The position numbers and the translations under genes are program-made. Under the pieces are notes generated by a model. The model saw nothing but the letters and a program-made list of their open reading frames with translations, had not been told where the DNA came from and searched no databases. From contig CM034546.1 of assembly GCA_020055645.1 (NCBI GenBank), positions 62,930,001 to 62,994,000 on the forward strand: a stretch of 64,000 nucleotides of DNA, read 5' to 3'. Within the stretch, counting starts at the first letter, position 1, and every line of letters starts with the position of its first letter. Source of the DNA: Tomocerus qinae. Taxonomy: Eukaryota; Arthropoda; Collembola; Entomobryomorpha; Tomoceridae. Shown here piece after piece: positions 58,719 to 64,000 of the stretch.

Positions 58719-58738
58719 TTTTCTCCCACCTTTCTTTT
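58719..58738 (-). promoter_or_regulatory. Polypurine tract
   Basis: AAAAGAAAGGTGGGAGAAAA on the minus strand, directly next to the 3' LTR; one T interrupts the purines. It is the expected primer for plus-strand DNA synthesis. Confidence 0.8.
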
Positions 58739-58785
58739 GTGGGAGCAAAAGAAAACAAAACAAATAAAACTTTAAAATCAATAGT

Positions 58786-60936
58786 CTAATCTTGATATCT
58801 CTTAGGAATTTTTATGAAACGTCCGAGCCTCGTCATAACTTTAGGCGTTCTTTCAGGAAAATTGTTGTCGGAGACTACCTCCCACCACAAAAATCGCAGG
58901 TAATCCCGATCATCTTCTTTAATTGCAATCATCAGAAAGGCCTTTCTTATATCCGAAGTCACTCCAATTTTCCCTTCTCGAAATCGCATCATGATAGAAG
59001 GTATGACATCTAAAAGATTGGGTCCTTTCTCCAGGCAGTCGTTAAGAGACGGATTACGTCCAGACTTACACGAGGCATCGAAGACGGGTCTTATCGGAGT
59101 AGTTGCACTTTCTGGTTTGAAAACTGCCCTATGTGGTAAATAGTGGCCAGAATTTCCTATTTCACTCTCCGGAACCTCCTCAATAATGCCCTCCTGTAAC
59201 CATGTTAGAAAAATATTGTCATAATCATTATACTTATTTAATGAAATCAATTTTGCTGTTGTTGAGTTCAGCCTCTTCTCCGCAATATTTCTATTATTTG
59301 GAATCTTTTGTTTTCCATCAATCCAGGGCAGACACACAGTATAACGTCCATCATCAGACTGCGACACCGTTTCCAGGAAATGATCTTTCACAGCCTGCTC
59401 CTTTTCTTCTTTGGACTTAATTTCCCCTGAATCGCGAATTCCAATTGTTTCCAAATTCCACAGCTGTTCCACTGATGCGTCTAAACCTTGCATAGCTGTA
59501 ACAGTCATTGACACACTTGATGATTCATCATTGAATCTAGTCGGCGACTTTCCCATCAGTGTCCATCCAATGTATGTTTCAATAGCAACCAGACCATCTT
59601 GAATTTGCTCCATTTTTCCAGTAAGAAGATTAGCGAGATCTTTTGCCCCAATCAGAAGTTCGATCCTAGAATTTCCTGCAGCCAGATCACTGATAAAAAT
59701 TCTTTTTTCCTTTAATCTCTGCATCCAGGGACCCTTTTGAATCTTTGGCAGATCACCACATATCTCATCTTTATCAAGAGCTTCAATACTTAACACTCCA
59801 CCCGCACAGTTAACTAACTTAACTTGATGCCTTTTGTGGGTCTTCGTATCCACTTGAACTCCCCCGAATAAAGTATGTCGTATTCTTTCTTCTCCTATTT
59901 TTGGCAATCCAATCTCCTCAGCAACTTCTTTACTTATGTAGGATCTTTGGGAGCCATCATCTAGAATTGCTCTTATTGTTTTCTTCCCCTTGTTGCCGAC
60001 AACAGTCACCATCAAAATCTTCAGCACGGTTTCAGCAGAACAAGCGAGATTATTAGCCAAACTAGCAATTCCACCTAGCGGAGACTGACCTTCATTAGAC
60101 ACACCTTTCTCCTTATGGCACGGTAGTTCAGGACACATTACGAGAAAATGCCTCCTAGTACAAAACTGACACTTAACAGTACATTTACATGACTGTGAAA
60201 AATGTTTTGAACTGAAGCAAATAAAACAAACCTTTTTCTGTTTGATCAAATTCTTTTTGACAACTAAAGTTAGCGTTTGAGCTTTCCAGCAGTCTTTGCT
60301 CTCGTGGTTCTTGTCACAAAATACACATTTTGCTCTATCTCCAACAAATAGACCAGCAACCGTAGGAACATTTTCATCCCCTTCCCTTTTCTGCTTTGCT
60401 GAGACTTTCGTTTTTGACTGATATGTTGGTCCATTGGTTACGTACGACAAGCGCTCCTCACCTTTCACCTCTTGACGTAAAAACTTCATCAGCTGATCTA
60501 GTCTCTCATCTGCCGGCTTATCTTCATTTCCTTCTCCATAACCGGAAATGGGACTTCGCTGCCACACTCTAATTACGTCCATAGGCAAACTTGACTCTAC
60601 CATGGGGTAGAGAAAAATAGCACTTGTGTTTGTAGATACACCCAAGGTTTCCAATGCCCTCAAATGTGATTCCAGTTCGTCGTACATATTACATAAAGAC
60701 GATGACTTAGCCAGGTCGGTGTTGACAAACTTCAATAATTCCCGAACGTAAAACTCCGACAGTAACACTTTGTCTCCAAACCTATCTTTCAGCGCTGCGA
60801 TGACCTTTGGGTAATTGGCAGCCGTCTGTGGATAACTATTCACCAGTTTACTTGCCCTCGTCCCTTCTGTCACGGCCTGCGACAGGTACTGAAATTTGTC
60901 ACTGTCGTGCAGTTTCATCGTCGTGGACCTTTTCAA
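58786..60936 (-). CDS. BEL/Pao gag-pol remainder: gag C-part, zinc knuckles, protease, start of RT fused to integrase tail
   Basis: A 716-codon frame. It opens with the DUF1759-like gag part (LHDSDKFQYLSQAV). Cysteine-rich stretches follow (CVFCDKNHESKDC; CFICFSSKHFSQSC; CQFCTRRHFLVMC). Next comes a BEL-type aspartyl protease (AILDDGSQRSYIS, later LLIGAKDLANLL), then the beginning of reverse transcriptase (PHRAVFKPES, RPVFDASCKSG, TSDIRKAFLMIAI). After the YLRFLWW motif the frame jumps without a break to a basic end (MTRLGRFIKIPKRYQD), which resembles the extreme C terminus of BEL/Pao integrase. The YVDD catalytic box, RNase H and integrase core are absent. It overlaps the upstream gag frame in another register, which points to a frameshift near 60915. 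Confidence 0.9.
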   Translation of the reverse strand: MKRSTTMKLHDSDKFQYLSQAVTEGTRASKLVNSYPQTAANYPKVIAALKDRFGDKVLLSEFYVRELLKFVNTDLAKSSSLCNMYDELESHLRALETLGVSTNTSAIFLYPMVESSLPMDVIRVWQRSPISGYGEGNEDKPADERLDQLMKFLRQEVKGEERLSYVTNGPTYQSKTKVSAKQKREGDENVPTVAGLFVGDRAKCVFCDKNHESKDCWKAQTLTLVVKKNLIKQKKVCFICFSSKHFSQSCKCTVKCQFCTRRHFLVMCPELPCHKEKGVSNEGQSPLGGIASLANNLACSAETVLKILMVTVVGNKGKKTIRAILDDGSQRSYISKEVAEEIGLPKIGEERIRHTLFGGVQVDTKTHKRHQVKLVNCAGGVLSIEALDKDEICGDLPKIQKGPWMQRLKEKRIFISDLAAGNSRIELLIGAKDLANLLTGKMEQIQDGLVAIETYIGWTLMGKSPTRFNDESSSVSMTVTAMQGLDASVEQLWNLETIGIRDSGEIKSKEEKEQAVKDHFLETVSQSDDGRYTVCLPWIDGKQKIPNNRNIAEKRLNSTTAKLISLNKYNDYDNIFLTWLQEGIIEEVPESEIGNSGHYLPHRAVFKPESATTPIRPVFDASCKSGRNPSLNDCLEKGPNLLDVIPSIMMRFREGKIGVTSDIRKAFLMIAIKEDDRDYLRFLWWEVVSDNNFPERTPKVMTRLGRFIKIPKRYQD

Positions 60937-61378
60937 ACTGTGACCAAAAACTAAGCCAATTCTTTAATTCTCCATAAAACTTTTTGATTTCAATCTTTGG
61001 AAATTTATATGCACGTTTCTGATTTAAACCTGATACAGCTGATCCGAAATCACTTGGCGTAGGACTTGTGGGTCGCACAACTGTTTTTCCAAGAACTTCA
61101 TTAATATTCAAAAGAGATTCCTTAATTTTGTCTTTGTAATGCTCGATGGCCAGACTTTCAGCTTCATAATCATCTTCTGAACAGTCTTCATCTAAAAGTA
61201 GATCCAAAATTTTACGGTCAAGTTCCTCCAGTTCCAACGCCTTCTCTTCCAATTTCTTCAATTTCAGACGAAGGACTTTATTATTGGCAGGTACGGTCGT
61301 CAGTTCCGCTTCTACTTCGTTAATTGTTTTGGTAATGGAACTACGCACCGGGGCACGAGCTTTCCTTAGCCGATCCAT
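60899..61378 (-). CDS. BEL/Pao gag N-terminal part, frame-broken
   Basis: It starts at the ATG giving MDRLRKARAPVRSSITKTIN, with a coiled-coil-like KLKKLEEKALELEELDRK segment, then the beginning of the DUF1759 region (KIEIKKFYGELKNWLSFWSQ). It ends shortly after at a TGA at 60899, while the continuation lies in the other frame. A one- or two-base change accounts for the break. Confidence 0.85.
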   Translation of the reverse strand: MDRLRKARAPVRSSITKTINEVEAELTTVPANNKVLRLKLKKLEEKALELEELDRKILDLLLDEDCSEDDYEAESLAIEHYKDKIKESLLNINEVLGKTVVRPTSPTPSDFGSAVSGLNQKRAYKFPKIEIKKFYGELKNWLSFWSQFEKVHDDETARQ

Positions 61379-61462
61379 TTCAAAAAATACAGTTCTCAAT
61401 TAAAAGTTAACTTGTCAGTAAAAACTGATAAATTTCGTCAATTCGATCACTGATTAAACACT

Positions 61463-61481
61463 GATCACGTCGGGGTCACCA
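61463..61481 (-). promoter_or_regulatory. tRNA primer binding site
   Basis: The minus strand reads TGGTGACCCCGACGTGATC, five bases inside the 5' LTR. Its complement matches the CCA-tailed 3' end of eukaryotic tRNA-Trp except at one outer base. Confidence 0.85.
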
Positions 61482-61486
61482 TTAGA

Positions 61487-62008
61487 TGTTGGGGAACGAA
61501 TTATCTACCCGATAACCGTACCAACGGCTGCATCTAAAAAACTATGACGAGTTTACTAATAATTGAAAGATGGTAAAGTTTATGTAGTATTTTGGAGTTA
61601 GTCAAGTTCTTATGGATCACTATATTGTATAAACTGCCAAAATGACCTGTAGAATTTCGATCTAAAATTATGTCCAATAAAGTGACTGGTGACTCTCAAA
61701 CCAAAGTGAATTTTGACAACTAACATTTACTCAATTTAAATGTGTTAACACAATGTCAAAATCTCTTAATTCCAATAATTAAATTACAAAATTATGGGGC
61801 CTAATTATTAACCAATTCAGTCTCCCCAAGCCAATCTGAGAGCACACTTCTTCGTACGTTAAATCGTACCTCCACTGACTCCAAAACGCAGTTACCTAAA
61901 ATGACACTAGGTTTCGCACACAGTCACATTTTATAATACATAGCAAATGATTCAGCATAAAACATGAAATAAATATAACAAACATAAATTATAAGGTCAC
62001 AATCAACA
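61487..62008 (-). repeat. 5' LTR
   Basis: 522 bp with ends TGTTG and CAACA, flanked outside by the ACTCC target duplication. It should hold the element's promoter. Confidence 0.93.
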
Positions 62009-62013
62009 ACTCC

Positions 62014-63235
62014 CATATGATATTGCATGAGTTTTTAAGTCAATAACTGATTTATAAGTATTTATTATAATGAATGAATAATGATAAAGAAAGTAAAAAT
62101 AAAATCTGAATCAGTAGACATTAGTACTAAATACTAAGTCATTTATTGCTTTCTAACCCATTAATAACGCTTTTTTCTGCAATGGCAGATAAGGAAATGT
62201 GGGGCCCTATCCAGTTTTAACAGATTTACAGTGGGACTTAACACTACTAATCTTCCTTTCTAAGACGATAACGAACATAATAATTATTCAGTTTTACTGG
62301 TAGCTTATTGTCCAGATAAGCATTTCAAAATCTCACATTTCATGCCTTTGGAATTGTTGTTCTACTGCATATTATTATCAATAATGTGTGTTTTCTATTA
62401 AATTTAGATATAATTATACTCCCCACACAATAGACTTTCTTTGGAGGATGCTTCATGGATGAATTTTTAAAAATAAAACACCCTTTCCTATCAGCGAATG
62501 GGCGGTAATCGAATCGATTTAATGGATCGGCTAAAGACATGAAATTGGTCAACCCAAAAAGAAGCAAGGAATGAGCCCCCAACACCAGGCGGCCAGACTA
62601 AAAGGGCCCCTGCTAGTTTGGAGCGCCCCTCCAGCCCACCAGTTAGGTTTGTAGGGTTTGTAGTTGTTTGTTAAGAACCCAGTAAACCCAAGGTTTTTTA
62701 AGTGAAACGGGATGAGTTAAGACTCCAACCCATAAAAAACCATAATCCTGGTAGAGTGTGGGCCATAGATGTAAACATCCCATCCATTGCGGGATGATTA
62801 TCCACAACTTTATGATGTGCGGGCTTCATCCGAGGATGCCACCTAACAAACGGACGAACAACAAAAGAAAATTACTTTTTCACATTTCATTCTATGACAA
62901 ACAAGAAAGTAAAAAAGAATCAAATCGTTTGGGCGATTTGAGTATTCGGTGTATAAGTGGAGAACCTGTCCTATAAAATCAAATACTGCAGCTTTTCGGA
63001 TGGCTTTAAACCAATATTAATCTGAAAAATGTGAAAGATATGAGGTACGAGAATTTTTTATGGTACTGCATGTAAATTATGTAATCTGAAAACATATGGT
63101 AAGTATTAGTTTGACAGTGACATTTCACTAGTAAAAGTTTTTATTTTTATTAATTTTGAAAAACCATTCAACATTCATTATTTTTCCATTATAATAATTA
63201 CTTATCAGCTACATAAAATCTAACTTACATTAAAG
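62014..63235. other. Intergenic, nothing gene-like
   Basis: A C/G-rich fragment at about 62575-62640 (GGCCCCTGCTAG, GCGCCCCTCCAG) and a GGGTTT/AACCC-rich stretch at 62640-62760 resemble dispersed repeats. A 72-codon frame at 62758-62976 has no recognised product. Confidence 0.4.
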
Positions 63236-64000
63236 CTAGCTTTCATTAAAAGTTTGGACGGGGGTTCGGGTTGTTACAAATAAATGGTGGATGAATTGCA
63301 AAGCAGTATGAGTTTTTGCATGCGCATAATTATAAACTCTGCAGAAATACGTCGGTTTTCGTTTAATTAAAATATGACTATTCTTAATAAATGTTATGGG
63401 GAAAACGAATAAATGGTGGAAAATTTTGTCACAAATGTTCGTGTTATGTAATGATAAAATTAGAAAGAGGACTCTACTACGGCATTTTAAAAGAGTCTTA
63501 ATGCTAAAGTGGTAAAACTGAACCATTTTGTTTTTCAAAATGTTTCGTATGTCCCAAACAAATACAACAGCAAAAGTAGAAGAAATGCTTAAAGTAATGT
63601 AAAATATTGTGACAATATTTGAATTATATAATGTTAAAGGTCGAGGAGGACGTCTGTCCCAACATGATCTACATCTTGTATAATTACGGTACTTGAAATG
63701 GTCTAACCATCTTTGGAAAAGTCCTGAATGAATCACACTAAATAGCTTTCCTCTCAGAAATGTACTGAACAGGAGAATTTCTTTATTAAAAAAAGAAGTG
63801 TGTACGGTCACAGTCATAGTAGGATTTTTTCCGTTTCCTTGATATAATGTCTTGGCTGGTTTAACTCCCCCTTTGAGCGGATTCCAGTTAGAATCGTCAA
63901 AAGTTCGATGCAAACGTGAACTTCTGATAATGAATGCAGTGTTATTACACTCCGAAATCCACTTTTGAATACTGTTGTTACCTAGTCCAAGTGGAAACCG
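63236..64000 (-). CDS. C-terminal part of an ionotropic receptor (paralogue of 55258-57677), cut by the window edge
   Basis: The frame is open from the right edge of the window to the stop at 63236. It begins inside the second ligand lobe (KWISECNN, then SSRLHRTFDDSNWNPLKGG). It runs unbroken through the place where the plus-strand paralogue is frameshifted (TVHTSFFNKEILLFS), then LRGKLFSVIHSGLFQRWLDH, TM3 (IVTIFYITLSISSTFAVV) and a cytosolic tail. The tail has about 54 residues that the paralogue lacks. This extra piece carries HHLFVFPIT, resembling HHLFVTTRTP further on, so it may come from a local duplication. Confidence 0.85.
   Translation of the reverse strand, partial: RFPLGLGNNSIQKWISECNNTAFIIRSSRLHRTFDDSNWNPLKGGVKPAKTLYQGNGKNPTMTVTVHTSFFNKEILLFSTFLRGKLFSVIHSGLFQRWLDHFKYRNYTRCRSCWDRRPPRPLTLYNSNIVTIFYITLSISSTFAVVFVWDIRNILKNKMVQFYHFSIKTLLKCRSRVLFLILSLHNTNICDKIFHHLFVFPITFIKNSHILIKRKPTYFCRVYNYAHAKTHTALQFIHHLFVTTRTPVQTFNES

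Larger units (their letters stand above)
58171..62013 (-). mobile_element. BEL/Pao LTR retrotransposon, internally deleted, with target duplications
   Basis: The element lies on the minus strand: 5' LTR 61487-62008, interior 58719-61486, 3' LTR 58176-58718, flanked by ACTCC at 58171-58175 and 62009-62013. LTRs start TGTTG and end CAACA. They differ by a few substitutions and one short indel region, so the insertion is young. The primer site is complementary to GATCACGTCGGGGTCACCA, the 3' end of tRNA-Trp with CCA. The interior of under 2.8 kb is about half the usual length: most of reverse transcriptase, RNase H and integrase is missing, so it cannot move alone. Confidence 0.95.

Overview
The window looks like animal nuclear DNA from an AT-rich arthropod. 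Genes have short GT-AG introns (many 60-100 bp), the chemoreceptors are of arthropod types, there is a Nanos zinc finger, and a BEL/Pao retrotransposon primed by tRNA-Trp. The many near-intronless, very divergent ionotropic receptors (IRs) would suit a springtail-like hexapod, but that is inference. No prokaryotic features, rRNA, CRISPR or intact tRNA gene was seen.

Layout. 0-11 kb: a duplicated block (about 208-1328 and 9788-11265), a 1.4-kb satellite of 20-bp units, minisatellites, and a three-exon seven-TM chemoreceptor (7605-8970) with one in-frame TAG. 12-15.5 kb: a clean 14-exon gene for a 720-residue protein made of three copies of an unrecognised module. 16.5-23 kb: an intact IR (792 aa), a 1.76-kb long inverted repeat, a second 20-bp satellite and relics of another IR. 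23.4-25.8 kb: a TATA-driven, spliced nanos-like gene with two frame breaks and one in-frame stop. 28.4-36.1 kb: a multi-exon secreted protein with a possible lectin-like region, a threonine tract and a natural GGGS linker. 37-45.4 kb: a second intact IR and a tandem duplication carrying two copies of a small secreted lysine-rich protein plus a 5' IR scrap. 46.25-49.5 kb: a CTGCAG-rich terminal-inverted-repeat element. 50.3-52.7 kb: a third IR, complete except for one TAG. 55.3-57.7 kb: a plus-strand IR of another subfamily with one frameshift. 58.17-62.01 kb: a BEL/Pao element with target duplications, LTRs, primer site and polypurine tract, but an in-frame internal deletion. 63.2-64 kb: the 3' end of a paralogue of the 55.3-kb receptor, leaving the window.

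Theme. This is a chemosensory gene neighbourhood shaped by tandem and segmental duplication and many small transposons. Duplicated IR loci share two dyad-symmetric upstream motifs, which persist even where the coding part is gone. Several conserved reading frames carry exactly one lesion; recent decay, recoding or assembly error cannot be separated from sequence alone.
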